Counted from the stretch's first letter, positions 1 through 7,901 are shown. The stretch: DNA of 64,000 nucleotides from SFEL01 sp963640685 (GCA_963640685.1 CAVIAA010000001.1:106207-170206), one strand, 5' to 3'. The notes: a model not told the origin generated them from the letters alone. Numbers and translations are program-made.

Positions 1-2
1 TA

Positions 3-59
3 TTGCACAAAATATAGTGGTGTGGTATGCTTAACCCAACTATTAGGTGGTAGTATATT
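3..59 (+). promoter_or_regulatory. weak candidate promoters upstream of ftsA
   Basis: Two sigma-A-like arrangements lie before ftsA: TTGCAC (3-8) with a 17-base spacer to TATGCT (26-31), and TTAACC (31-36) with a 17-base spacer to TATATT (54-59). Both match consensus only partly. The upstream gene is outside the window, so ftsA may also be read from further upstream. Confidence 0.3.
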
Positions 60-100
60 CTTTGATGCCGGATGGAGAGTAGAGGCGATACGGAGGGAAA

Positions 101-1303
101 ATGAGACAGAATACCGCCATACTCGATATTGGAAGCTCTAAGGTGATATGCCTTATATGCAGCACACAAGGGAAAGACATTACGGTGCGCGGGGCGGGCA
201 TAAAGGAATACCCGGGTTTTGAAAACGGACGGTTTACGGACGAGCAGCTTTTCTCAAACGCTGTTGTAGATGCGATATCTGCGGCAGAGGGAGAGGCGCG
301 GGTGCGCATACGCGATCTTTCGGTAGGCGTTCCGGCGAGCTTTTCAAAGCTCGTGCTGCATGAGGGAAGGGCTGAGGTGACATCCCGAAACGGCAAGATA
401 AACGGGGACACCATAGACGACCTCATAAACGACTCCTTGTCCTTTGAGCAGCCCGCCGGGTATGAGCTGATGCACTCCACGCCTGCGGAGTTCCGCATTG
501 GCGAGAGCGTGACCTCAGAGCCGCCGCTCGGTCAGGCCGCGGAGGCGGTCGGCGCGATGGTATCTCATGTGTATATGCAGAGTGCCTTTCGCATGGCGGT
601 ATCCGACGCGCTGGATAGGGCAAACCTTGAGGCGGATATGTACATAAGCGTACCGCTGTCGGCTTCACTTTTCGTAATACCGGAGGAGGAGCGGGCGGAT
701 TGCGCGGTGCTTATAGACGTTGGCGCAAGGCAGACGGATGTCAGCTTTATAAGGGGCTCTGCTCTTATAGCCTGCGAAACGCTTGGCATAGGCGGCGCGA
801 GCTTCGTGAATGACCTGGCCTATGGGCTGGGGATATCTGTTCAGTCTGCGGAGAACGTTAAGCGGAGATATGTTTACTCGCTGGACTATCAGGACAGCAT
901 CGATATAGTGCGCGTAGAGGGCAGGAGTCCGATGCGCGTTGACCACAAGGTGATACAGTTTATCATCGAGGAGCGCACCAAGCAGCTTGCGGGTTACCTT
1001 AAAAAAATGCTGCTGGAGATGGGCGTGCGGCTGGATAAGAAGCCGCCGGTTTACATCACCGGAGGCGGGATAGCCCTTATGCGAGGCAGCTGTGAATACA
1101 TGGAGAAGCTGATGGATGTTCCATTGAGGGTGCGTATGCCCTGGATGCCGAGGCTCTCCTCGCCAAACTACGCAAGTGCTTTTTCGGTGATGGACTTCGT
1201 AATGCACGCCGAGGATGAGGGCAGCGTGGACAGGCTGGTCGGCATGGTCGGCGAGAGCAAGTTGATGAGGAAAATACGGGATTTTATCGAAAACGTAAGA
1301 TAG
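101..1303 (+). CDS. ftsA: cell division protein FtsA
   Basis: An actin-fold ATPase that tethers FtsZ filaments to the membrane at the division site. The 400-residue product shows the actin/Hsp70 nucleotide-binding pattern: ILDIGSSK at the N-terminus, VLIDVGARQTDVSF in the middle and ITGGGIALMRG near residue 325. The last dozen residues (RKIRDFIENVR) form a likely amphipathic helix, as used by FtsA for membrane binding. The start has a good GGAGGGAAA ribosome site directly upstream. ftsZ follows after 18 bases, the normal ftsA-ftsZ order. It is diverged from model FtsA proteins, so the call rests on fold motifs plus synteny. Confidence 0.88.
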   Translation: MRQNTAILDIGSSKVICLICSTQGKDITVRGAGIKEYPGFENGRFTDEQLFSNAVVDAISAAEGEARVRIRDLSVGVPASFSKLVLHEGRAEVTSRNGKINGDTIDDLINDSLSFEQPAGYELMHSTPAEFRIGESVTSEPPLGQAAEAVGAMVSHVYMQSAFRMAVSDALDRANLEADMYISVPLSASLFVIPEEERADCAVLIDVGARQTDVSFIRGSALIACETLGIGGASFVNDLAYGLGISVQSAENVKRRYVYSLDYQDSIDIVRVEGRSPMRVDHKVIQFIIEERTKQLAGYLKKMLLEMGVRLDKKPPVYITGGGIALMRGSCEYMEKLMDVPLRVRMPWMPRLSSPNYASAFSVMDFVMHAEDEGSVDRLVGMVGESKLMRKIRDFIENVR

Positions 1304-1321
1304 ATATCAGGAGGAAATGAT

Positions 1322-2581
1322 ATGCCTATTGGTCTTGAACTGGATATGGAAAGAGGCAACCTCGCTCAGCTGAAGGTGGTTGGCGTAGGCGGCGCGGGCA
1401 ACAACGCGGTGAACCGTATGATACAGTATGGCATACGCGGCGTTGAGTTCATTTCCGTCAATACGGACAAGCAGGCGCTTTACCTTTCCCATGCCAACCA
1501 GAAAATACAGATAGGTGAAAAGGTGACAAAGGGGCTTGGCGCCGGTGCCGATCCCGAGGTCGGCCGTAAGGCAGCGGAGGAGAGCAAGGAGGCCATAACC
1601 GAGGCGCTGAAGGGCGCAGATCTGGTGTTCATAACCGCAGGAATGGGCGGCGGAACCGGAACTGGCGCAGCGCCGGTCGTTGCAGAGTGCGCTAAGGAGC
1701 TCGGCATACTCACCGTAGGCGTAGTCACTAAGCCATTTTCCTTTGAGGGACGAGTCCGCATGAACAACGCCGTAAACGGCATAACCAACCTGAAGGCAAA
1801 TGTCGATACGCTTATATCCATACCCAACGACAGGCTGCTGGACTCCGTCGGCAAGGTAAGCCTTACCGAAGCATTCAGGATAGCAGATGACGTACTGCGT
1901 CAGGGCGTTCAGGGTATAAGCGACCTTATAGCCGTGCCTGCGATGGTAAACCTTGACTTTGCGGATGTACGCACTATAATGCGTGAGCGCGGCATGGCAC
2001 ATATGGGCATAGGAATGGCGACCGGCGATAAGCGCGCTGCGGAGGCCGCAAGGCAGGCAGTCGTGAGCCCGCTGCTCGAAACGACGATAAACGGCGCAAA
2101 GGGCGTGCTGCTCAACATTACCGGCGGCGCGGATCTTGGCATACAGGAGCTTTCGGAGGCTGCCTCCATCATACAGGAATACGCAGATCCCGAGGCCAAT
2201 ATTATCATGGGTGCAGGCATAGACGAGGATATGGGAGACGGCGTCCGCATAACCGTAATAGCTACCGGCTTCGATGCGCCCGGCGTGAGGACTCAGCCCA
2301 ACCAGCAGCCCACAGCGGCAGTTAATTCCGTTCAGCCCAACCAGCGCAGGCAGATGACCGTTGGCGAGATGAAGGCACAGGAGAGCAGCTGGAACGGTGC
2401 CGGCATAAAGTTTTGGGAGCGCGAGCGCACGAGAACGCCGCTGTACAGCGAGCCTGTTCCGGATGAGGGAGTCTCCCCGCATTTTACCATGGACGACCTC
2501 CCGAAGGAGGACAAGAGCCGCGGGAGCAATAATAACAACAACAATCTCAACGTGCCTGCATTTTTGAGGAGGAACGACTAA
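1322..2581 (+). CDS. ftsZ: cell division GTPase FtsZ
   Basis: The tubulin homologue that polymerises into the cytokinetic ring; in sporulation it also builds the polar septum. The 419-residue product has the tubulin signature GGGTGTG at residues 109-115, the early GVGGAGNNAVNRM loop and the T7-loop region NLDFADV. A variable linker rich in Gln and Asn, including a run of Asn encoded by AAT/AAC codons, leads to the conserved C-terminal peptide LNVPAFLRRND that binds FtsA and other partners. An AGGAGG ribosome site precedes the ATG. The Asn run is low complexity typical of FtsZ linkers, not a separate repeat. Confidence 0.98.
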   Translation: MPIGLELDMERGNLAQLKVVGVGGAGNNAVNRMIQYGIRGVEFISVNTDKQALYLSHANQKIQIGEKVTKGLGAGADPEVGRKAAEESKEAITEALKGADLVFITAGMGGGTGTGAAPVVAECAKELGILTVGVVTKPFSFEGRVRMNNAVNGITNLKANVDTLISIPNDRLLDSVGKVSLTEAFRIADDVLRQGVQGISDLIAVPAMVNLDFADVRTIMRERGMAHMGIGMATGDKRAAEAARQAVVSPLLETTINGAKGVLLNITGGADLGIQELSEAASIIQEYADPEANIIMGAGIDEDMGDGVRITVIATGFDAPGVRTQPNQQPTAAVNSVQPNQRRQMTVGEMKAQESSWNGAGIKFWERERTRTPLYSEPVPDEGVSPHFTMDDLPKEDKSRGSNNNNNNLNVPAFLRRND

Positions 2582-2702
2582 ATCAAAAACGCGGGCGCGT
2601 GGCCCGCCGTACACTTTTATAAAGCATATGACGGGGAAACGCAAACAAAAGGAGCGGTTCCTCGTTTTATAATTTTTTATTTTTTGAAAGGAAAGAAAGA
2701 CC

Positions 2703-3710
2703 ATGACAAAATCCTTCATTCCCGCGGGCTATAAGCCCACACTGTCCCTCTATGAGACTCAGGACGCGATCAGCTTCATCAAGCGCGAGTTTCAGGATAG
2801 CCTCGCAAGGGCGCTGCACCTTAAGCGCGTTTCCGCCCCGCTGTTCGTTCAGCCTGAAACAGGCCTCAACGACAACCTGAACGGCTACGAGCGCCCCGTA
2901 GGCTTCGATATACCGTTTACCGGCAAAGAAGCTCAGGTCGTTCAGTCCCTCGCAAAGTGGAAGAGGATGGCTCTCTACCGCTATGATTTCCACCCGGGCA
3001 AAGGCCTGTATACCGACATGAACGCTATACGCCGCGATGAGGAGCTGGACAACCTCCATTCCGTATACGTAGACCAGTGGGACTGGGAAAAGGTCATAAC
3101 CCCCGAGACCCGTGACCTGACCACGCTTAAGAACACCGTTATTGCGATAGTTGGCTGCGTATGCAACACGCTGGATATAGTGAAGGCGCGCTATAACTTC
3201 ATAGAGACTGAACTCAGCCGCGATGTGTTCTTCATAACCACGCAGGAGCTGCTGGACATGTACCCCAACATGACCGCGAAGGAGCGCGAGAACGCCATAA
3301 CCAAGGAGCACCGGACTGTATTCATAATGCAGATAGGCGATCTGCTCTCCAACGGCGAAAAGCACGACGGACGCTCGCCGGACTACGACGACTGGAAGCT
3401 GAACGGCGATATACTCTTCTATGATGACGTGCTGGATTGCGCTATGGAGATATCCTCAATGGGCATCCGCGTTGACCCCAAGAGCCTCGATGAGCAGCTC
3501 ACCAAGGCGGGTTGCGACGACAGGCGGGCCCTTACCTACCACAAGATGCTGCTCAACGGCGAGCTGCCGCTGACGATCGGCGGCGGCATAGGCCAGTCCC
3601 GTCTCTGTATGCTGCTGCTCGGCAAGGCGCATATAGGCGAGGTGCAGTCCTCCGTGTGGGACAACGACACCATCGAGTGCTTTGAAAAGGCAGGCGTTAC
3701 ACTGCTTTAA
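2703..3710 (+). CDS. asnA: aspartate--ammonia ligase AsnA
   Basis: Makes L-asparagine from aspartate, ammonia and ATP. The 335-residue protein has the normal length for this family, which shares the class II aminoacyl-tRNA synthetase fold. The start is preceded by GAAAGGAAAG. It sits between ftsZ and spoIIGA, a position more often filled by other genes or none in spore formers. The 121 bases between ftsZ and asnA hold a GC-rich hairpin (near 2590-2606) and AT-rich sequence. That gap is too short for a T-box leader and I saw no T-box sequence. A strong terminator follows. Confidence 0.95.
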   Translation: MTKSFIPAGYKPTLSLYETQDAISFIKREFQDSLARALHLKRVSAPLFVQPETGLNDNLNGYERPVGFDIPFTGKEAQVVQSLAKWKRMALYRYDFHPGKGLYTDMNAIRRDEELDNLHSVYVDQWDWEKVITPETRDLTTLKNTVIAIVGCVCNTLDIVKARYNFIETELSRDVFFITTQELLDMYPNMTAKERENAITKEHRTVFIMQIGDLLSNGEKHDGRSPDYDDWKLNGDILFYDDVLDCAMEISSMGIRVDPKSLDEQLTKAGCDDRRALTYHKMLLNGELPLTIGGGIGQSRLCMLLLGKAHIGEVQSSVWDNDTIECFEKAGVTLL

Positions 3711-3733
3711 AAGGCAAAACCGCGATACAACAG

Positions 3734-3757
3734 GGCCGCCCTTTGGGGCGGCCTTTT
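3734..3757 (+). terminator. rho-independent terminator after asnA
   Basis: Eight-base-pair stem GGCCGCCC/GGGCGGCC with loop TTTG, followed by TTTT. It separates asnA from the sporulation genes. Confidence 0.9.
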
Positions 3758-3800
3758 GAGTGCTTGCTTTTCTATCAGCTTCGCGGCGCAGGAAGACGCT

Positions 3801-3837
3801 GAAATATTCTCCCAATATTCGAATATATATTTATCAT
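3801..3837 (+). promoter_or_regulatory. AT-rich dyad region before spoIIGA, possible Spo0A-controlled promoter
   Basis: Two copies of AATATT (3804-3809 and 3814-3819) flank CTCCC-like bases and are followed by GAATAT, then a possible -10 TATCAT (3832-3837). No good -35 stands at normal spacing. In known spore formers spoIIG is activated by phosphorylated Spo0A at a sigma-A promoter with poor spacing, so the position suits such a site. No perfect TGTCGAA box is visible, so this is tentative. Confidence 0.25.
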
Positions 3838-3896
3838 CGCTTCTACATTTTGCTCAGGGTGCGCCGTGGTATTATTTTTACGCGGGGGTGAGGGGA

Positions 3897-4658
3897 ATGT
3901 ACATTGAACTGTTTCTGCTGGATAATCTGCTCATGAATACCCTCATATGCCTGCTTGCGGGCGCTGCCTGCGGGCGGCGGGTAAAACTGCGGCGGGCGGC
4001 TCTTTTTTCTTTATTCGGGGCGGTATACGGCGTATTTGCAGTGTGCTTTGAGCCGCTGATGCGCCTGCCGTGCAGGATAGCGCTTTGCCTCGCCATGGCG
4101 TTGGTGTTTCCATATACTGGGGTACGCGAGTATGTGAGCGGCCTTGCAGCGATAATGGCGGCAGCTATGACGATGGGCGGGCTCAGCTTTATGCTCCTGT
4201 ACCTTGGCGAAGCGAGAAATATGCCGGCGGGGAGTGTGCCGCTTAGAATAATGCTGCTTACGGCGATTATGGGGGCACTGCTGCCGAGGGCGGCGAGGGC
4301 GCTGCGCCGCAGAAGAGCCAACGGTGAAGGGCTTACGCTCATGGTAAGGCACGGGGAAAGAGTGTATACGTTGGCGGCAATGGTGGACAGCGGAAACGGG
4401 CTGTATGACCCGCTGAGCGGTCTGCCTGTTGCGGTAGCGTGGCTGCCGGAGGAAACGGGAGAAATACCGATACCGGCGGGAACGGTTGGCGGAAGCGGCA
4501 TACTGTATGCCTTCCGGCCGGAGAGCGCGCGGCTTTCCGGGGAGGAAACGGATATTCTGGTGGCGATAGCGCGGCGGCCGATAAGGGCGGCGCTCATACC
4601 GCCGGCGGCATTGCCGGATGAATTGAGAGAGGAGCGAAAGGAGAAAAACGGTGTTTGA
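3897..4658 (+). CDS. spoIIGA: sporulation sigma-E processing peptidase SpoIIGA
   Basis: Membrane aspartyl protease that cleaves the pro-peptide from pro-sigma-E in the mother cell after polar septation. I start at ATG 3897 (MYIELFLLDNLLMN) because GGGGGTGAGGGGA lies directly upstream; the same frame is open further 5' without a ribosome site. The N-terminal half is hydrophobic with about five membrane segments. The protease half carries the catalytic DSGN motif with Asp at about residue 164, followed by LYDPLSGLPV as in other SpoIIGA. At 253 residues it is shorter than the Bacillus protein (about 309). It overlaps sigE by 8 bases, which couples protease to substrate. Confidence 0.93.
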   Translation: MYIELFLLDNLLMNTLICLLAGAACGRRVKLRRAALFSLFGAVYGVFAVCFEPLMRLPCRIALCLAMALVFPYTGVREYVSGLAAIMAAAMTMGGLSFMLLYLGEARNMPAGSVPLRIMLLTAIMGALLPRAARALRRRRANGEGLTLMVRHGERVYTLAAMVDSGNGLYDPLSGLPVAVAWLPEETGEIPIPAGTVGGSGILYAFRPESARLSGEETDILVAIARRPIRAALIPPAALPDELREERKEKNGV

Positions 4659-5352
4659 TGCAGTAAAGAGCATTCTGGCGAAGCTATATGCTGCTATCGG
4701 TGGGGATATATTCTACATAAACAGCGGAGAGGCACTGCCGCCGCCGCTCAGCCGGGAAGAAGAGGAGGAAATAATGGAAAGGCTGCGCGCCGGTGACGAC
4801 GACGTTAAGCATATACTCATTGAGCGCAACCTGCGGCTCGTGGTATATATCGCAAGAAAATTCGAGAACACCGGCGTATCTGTTGAGGACCTTATATCCA
4901 TAGGCACAATAGGGCTTATCAAGGCGGTAAATACGTTTGACGCAGGCAAAAGGATAAAGCTCGCAACGTATGCCTCGCGCTGCATAGAAAACGAGATACT
5001 TATGTACTTGAGACGAAGCTGCCGGCTCAAGCTGGAAGTATCGCTGGATGAACCGCTTAACGTGGACTGGGACGGAAACGAGCTGCTGTTATCTGATGTA
5101 CTGGGAACCGATGCCGATGTTATTTACCGGGGAATAGAGGATGCGGTCGATAAGGAGCTGCTTGCAATCGCTATGGATAAGCTGACGCCGAGGGAAAAGA
5201 AAATAATGGAGCTGCGCTTTGGTCTAGGCGGAAACAGAGAATATACGCAAAAGCAGGTCGCGGATATGATGGGCATATCGCAAAGCTATATAAGCAGGCT
5301 GGAAAAGCAGATAATAAAGCTGCTTAAAACCGAGATGGCGCAGCTGATGTAA
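4651..5352 (+). CDS. sigE: RNA polymerase sporulation sigma factor sigma-E (pro-form)
   Basis: Early mother-cell sigma factor. Starts with GTG inside the end of spoIIGA. The 233-residue sequence carries the hallmark GEALPPPLSREEE just after the cleavable pro-peptide, region 2 (RNLRLVVYIARKFENTG, TIGLIKAVNTFD, KLATYASRCIENEI) and a region 4 helix-turn-helix (QKQVADMMGISQSYISRLEKQ). The pro-sequence before the expected SpoIIGA cleavage site is about 23 residues, a few shorter than in Bacillus, and is amphipathic as needed for membrane attachment. The pair spoIIGA-sigE is conserved, but sigG, which often follows, is 18 kb away here. Confidence 0.97.
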   Translation: MFDAVKSILAKLYAAIGGDIFYINSGEALPPPLSREEEEEIMERLRAGDDDVKHILIERNLRLVVYIARKFENTGVSVEDLISIGTIGLIKAVNTFDAGKRIKLATYASRCIENEILMYLRRSCRLKLEVSLDEPLNVDWDGNELLLSDVLGTDADVIYRGIEDAVDKELLAIAMDKLTPREKKIMELRFGLGGNREYTQKQVADMMGISQSYISRLEKQIIKLLKTEMAQLM

Positions 5353-5356
5353 AACA

Positions 5357-5383
5357 AAAAAAGCGCGGTAAACGCGCTTTAGC
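5357..5383. terminator. bidirectional terminator between sigE and the fur-family gene
   Basis: Stem AAAGCGCG (5360-5367) and CGCGCTTT (5373-5380) with a 5-base loop and flanking A and T tracts, so it can act in both directions. It overlaps the last codons of the convergent perR-like gene. Confidence 0.75.
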
Positions 5384-5762
5384 TTTTATCCTCGCAGCTT
5401 TTGCATATGCCGTGGAAGAGTATGTCGCAGCCGGTAATGTGTAACCCGGAGAGCTTGGAGGCCGATGCGCAAACGTCAGGCACGGCGCTTGCAGGTATGT
5501 CTATTACCCTTTTGCAGCGCTCACAGCGCATATGGTGATGTGGCGCAAGCGTGCCGTCAAACCTGTCAGGCCCGTCCGGCACGGGTATTCGCAGTATCAT
5601 GCCCGCATCCGCAAGCTGACCCAGGTTCCTGTATACCGTTGCAAGGCTAACTGCGGCTTCGCCGCTGTCGTTCAGCACGGCGTATAGCTCTTCCGCCGTT
5701 GGGTGAATGGGGTGCGCTGCAAGGGTCTCAAGTATTATATCCCGCTGCTTGGATTTTATCAT
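5379..5762 (-). CDS. perR: Fur-family repressor, PerR-like
   Basis: Metal-dependent transcription repressor with an N-terminal winged helix (AVSLATVYRNLGQLADAG) and a C-terminal dimer domain. It has the two CxxC pairs of the structural zinc site (CERC and CKSC) and the regulatory metal ligands FDG and HHH. The residue in RVIDI that aligns with PerR Asp104 (Glu in most Fur proteins) is Asp, which points to peroxide sensing rather than iron sensing. That assignment is an inference from one aligned position. The 127-residue length is slightly short for the family. Its promoter and a probable autoregulatory operator are visible upstream. Confidence 0.85.
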   Translation of the reverse strand: MIKSKQRDIILETLAAHPIHPTAEELYAVLNDSGEAAVSLATVYRNLGQLADAGMILRIPVPDGPDRFDGTLAPHHHMRCERCKRVIDIPASAVPDVCASASKLSGLHITGCDILFHGICKSCEDKS

Positions 5763-5781
5763 TTCAGTTGCTCCGATAAAC

Positions 5782-5798
5782 TTAAGAATAATTCTTAA
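5782..5798 (-). promoter_or_regulatory. perfect 17-base palindrome, probable PerR/Fur-type operator
   Basis: The sequence TTAAGAATAATTCTTAA is a perfect inverted repeat around one central base, the size and AT-rich style of Per and Fur boxes. It lies just downstream of the -10 of the perR-like gene, covering its start site, which suits autorepression. Confidence 0.7.
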
Positions 5799-5802
5799 TC
5801 TT

Positions 5803-5830
5803 ATTATAGCATGGGAGTCGCCGGTGTCAA
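5803..5830 (-). promoter_or_regulatory. strong sigma-A promoter of the perR-like gene
   Basis: On the minus strand, TTGACA (complement of 5825-5830), a 16-base spacer and TATAAT (complement of 5803-5808): both hexamers match consensus exactly. Confidence 0.85.
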
Positions 5831-5956
5831 GCGGCCGAAAAAAAGGCTTCGCAGCGTTGTGCTGTGAAGCCTGATTTTGCTTTTACTAATTCACCGATAT
5901 ATCCGCTTTGCGGTAATAGGGGATATTAGCCCTCGCAAGGGAAAGCGATGAGTTGC

Positions 5957-6235
5957 CTAGCGGCTGGCCCTGCGAGCCTGGAAGCAAGCACTGCAGTAAA
6001 TGGGTCTGTCGTTCTTGGGAACGAAGGGAATCTTGGTGGGAGCACCGCACTGAGCGCATACCGCGTCATACATTTCCTTTTCGCCGTTGCGCTGGGTCTT
6101 GCGAGCGTTCCTGCACGCCTTGCAGCGAATGGGCTCATTCTGGAAACCCTTCTCAGCATAGAACTCCTGCTCGCCCGCGGAGAAAATGAATTCGGCGCCG
6201 CAATCCTTGCATACCAAAGTCTTGTCTTGGAACAT
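5957..6235 (-). CDS. small CxxC zinc-ribbon protein
   Basis: A 92-residue basic protein with four CxxC pairs: CKDC near residue 9, CKAC near 38, CAQC near 60 and CSAC near 81. They form two consecutive zinc ribbons of the CxxC-x(17-24)-CxxC kind annotated in Clostridia as zinc-ribbon domain proteins. The first ribbon contains GAEFIFSAGEQEFYAEKGF, typical of that family. The function is unknown; nucleic-acid or ribosome association is conceivable but not shown. The RNA at 6271-6499 ends 36 bases upstream of its ATG with no U-tract terminator on this strand, so the gene probably shares that transcript. Confidence 0.8.
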   Translation of the reverse strand: MFQDKTLVCKDCGAEFIFSAGEQEFYAEKGFQNEPIRCKACRNARKTQRNGEKEMYDAVCAQCGAPTKIPFVPKNDRPIYCSACFQARRASR

Positions 6236-6270
6236 TTTGTTTACAATCCCCTTGTATAATTATATTTTTT

Positions 6271-6499
6271 AGTGACCCGAGACTTCGGCTGACCTGGTTT
6301 TTGCCCCCACACTCGCCGCCTGGAAGGTTCGCTACTAGGCAATTACGCCGCCCACTACTGCTCCTCTCGGGGTATACCCCGGACGGACTTACATCTAAGC
6401 CGCACCATGCTCACGGGCGGCATTGCGCCCGCTTATGTGGATCGTTTCGCCTGCGACTGGCATCGACTTGCAACCACAGACCCGACAACCCGGATAACT
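6271..6499 (-). ncRNA. structured RNA upstream of the zinc-ribbon gene, raiA-type candidate
   Basis: This 346-base intergenic stretch has no plausible protein but a closed RNA fold. On the minus strand the 5' end AGTTATCCGGG pairs with the 3' end CTCGGGTCACT in 10 of 11 positions, a long-range closing stem about 230 bases apart. Inside are TGTGG/CCACA (complements of 6436-6440 and 6474-6478), CGGGCG/CGCCCG (6414-6419 with 6426-6431), CGGGG-TATA-CCCCG (6368-6381) and GCCT/AGGC (6318-6321 with 6337-6340). A promoter places the start within a base or two of the closing stem. I exclude tmRNA and RNase P because their core sequences are missing, and 6S because the fold is multibranched. The raiA RNA of Clostridia is my best guess from size, closing stem and a nearby raiA-family gene, but I cannot confirm the consensus. 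Confidence 0.6.
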
Positions 6500-6506
6500 A
6501 AAGCTG

Positions 6507-6535
6507 ATTATAACGCATACAAAAGTTTTTTACAA
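6507..6535 (-). promoter_or_regulatory. promoter of the structured RNA
   Basis: Minus strand TTGTAA (complement of 6530-6535), 17-base spacer, TATAAT (complement of 6507-6512). Expected initiation is near 6500, at the first base of the RNA closing stem. Confidence 0.75.
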
Positions 6536-6580
6536 CTCATTTTTTGAAAAAATTCCCTGAAAAGCTGAAAAAACGCATGC

Positions 6581-7144
6581 TTAGCGAACGGTGGGGTCAT
6601 CGTATACCGCTCTTGGCCCGCCAATGTACTTTGGACGGGTGCGCGCCATCACAAGATTGGCTTCGCCTATGTGCCTCGTGTTTGCGTGCACGGGTACCAC
6701 AACGGGGTGCATATGCATACCTATGAGGGTACCGCCTATATCCATGCCCGCAGCGGCCTTGCCCTTTAGATCCTCGACCATAACGTGGTCGTCAAACTGC
6801 GCAACGGCCTCCATTGAAAAGGCGCCGCCCGCGTGAAGCTGCGGTTTTACCCATACCTGCTGAAGGTCGTATTTCTCCATGCACTCCCGCTCAACTACGA
6901 GGCAGCGGTTGAGGTGCTCGCAGCACTGCACCGCAAGGTAAAGCCCCTTGGCTTTTATCTTGGGCAGCACGGCATCCATGACCGCCTTTGCGGCCTCAAC
7001 CGAGGAGCCGGAGCCTATGCGCTTGCCGACTATCTCGCTGGTCGAGCAGCCAATTACCAGTATATCGCCCTTTTTGAGGGTATCCGCTGCGGCAAAAAGC
7101 TCGTCTATCGCGGCGGAGGCCTGTTCAAAGACCTTATCCATCAT
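6581..7144 (-). CDS. TIGR01440/DUF436 family protein (YwlG-like)
   Basis: A 187-residue cytosolic protein matching the conserved family that includes Bacillus YwlG, with the characteristic segments GCSTSEIVGKRIG, QCCEHLNRCLVVER, DIGGTLIGMHMHPV and RPKYIGGPRA. The biochemical function of the family is unknown to me. Two adjacent ATG codons (7144 and 7141) follow AAGGAG; the second has no worse spacing. It ends just before the promoter of the structured RNA. Confidence 0.85.
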   Translation of the reverse strand: MMDKVFEQASAAIDELFAAADTLKKGDILVIGCSTSEIVGKRIGSGSSVEAAKAVMDAVLPKIKAKGLYLAVQCCEHLNRCLVVERECMEKYDLQQVWVKPQLHAGGAFSMEAVAQFDDHVMVEDLKGKAAAGMDIGGTLIGMHMHPVVVPVHANTRHIGEANLVMARTRPKYIGGPRAVYDDPTVR

Positions 7145-7294
7145 AGCAGTATCAACTCCTTGAAAATGCTTTGGCAGTAAGCCGTATAAATTATAAGGCT
7201 AAAGGTACTCCGTTGCAATAGCCCTGCGATTTTACCCCAACGCTAACACCGCACTTTTTTTCACAAAAAAGTACGTTTCGTTTGGCGCATAGTA

Positions 7295-7303
7295 TGGTAT
7301 AAT
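7295..7303 (+). promoter_or_regulatory. extended -10 promoter of the hibernation factor gene
   Basis: TGGTATAAT carries TATAAT at 7298-7303 with a TG one base upstream, an extended -10 that can work with the weak -35 seen here. The expected start is about 60 bases before the coding region. Confidence 0.55.
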
Positions 7304-7370
7304 CAAAAAAAGAGAAAAGCGCGGCGAACCGAGCATGCTTGAGCCGCTGCGCGGGAAAGGGGAAATGAAT

Positions 7371-7901
7371 ATGCGTATTTCTATCAACGGAAAAAACATC
7401 GAGGTATCCGATTATCTCAGCGACCTTGTGAAAAAGAAGGTCTCCAAGCTGGATAAGTATTTCCCTGAAGACACGGAGGTACATGTAACGCTTTCCGTAG
7501 AGAAGAACCGCCACATCGTCGAGATAACCATTCCCTATTCAGGCGGCATAATCCGCGGCGAGGAGGTCAGCGGCGATATGTACGCCTCCATAGACACCGT
7601 GCTTGCCAAGGTTGAAAAGCAGATAGTGCGCCACCGTACCAAGCTCGAAAAGAATCTCCGCGCAGATGCCTTTGCCGCAGAGGAGGCAGGTTATGCCGTA
7701 GAGGACGAGGAGGAAGAGGAGCATCAGGTCGTGCGCGTAAAGCGCTTTGCGATCAAGCCCATGGACGTTGAGGAGGCGGTACTCCAAATGGAGCTGCTGG
7801 GTCATTCCTTCTATGTATTCGAAAACGCGGAGGACGGCGAGGTAAATGTTCTGTACAGACGCAAGGACGGCAACTACGGTCTCATAGAGCCTGAAAGATA
7901 A
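7371..7901 (+). CDS. hpf: long-form ribosome hibernation promoting factor (HPF/RaiA family)
   Basis: Binds the small subunit and dimerises idle ribosomes into 100S particles. The 176-residue product has the N-terminal S30AE domain (residues 1-100), an acidic linker with a run of Glu (EDEEEEE) and the C-terminal dimerisation domain (residues 120-176: KRFAIKPMDVEEAVLQMELLGHSFYVF). I chose ATG 7371 since AAAGGGG stands 8 bases upstream; ATG 7365 is too close. It is divergent from the YwlG-like gene and less than 1 kb from the structured RNA, relevant because raiA RNAs were named after this gene family. Confidence 0.93.
   Translation: MRISINGKNIEVSDYLSDLVKKKVSKLDKYFPEDTEVHVTLSVEKNRHIVEITIPYSGGIIRGEEVSGDMYASIDTVLAKVEKQIVRHRTKLEKNLRADAFAAEEAGYAVEDEEEEEHQVVRVKRFAIKPMDVEEAVLQMELLGHSFYVFENAEDGEVNVLYRRKDGNYGLIEPER

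Noticed and set aside
2528..2560. Poly-Asn codon run as a tandem repeat
   Set aside because: It is the low-complexity linker before the conserved FtsZ C-terminal peptide, which varies freely in this family.
2582..2702. T-box or asparagine-sensing leader before asnA
   Set aside because: Only 121 bases are available and no T-box sequence or antiterminator pairing is visible.
1307..2719. 470-codon minus-strand open frame
   Set aside because: Antisense to ftsZ; Cys/His/Tyr-rich translation with no domain, a result of codon bias on the other strand.
6271..6499. tmRNA, RNase P RNA or 6S RNA
   Set aside because: No tRNA-like ends, no RNase P core sequence, and a multibranched rather than rod-like fold.
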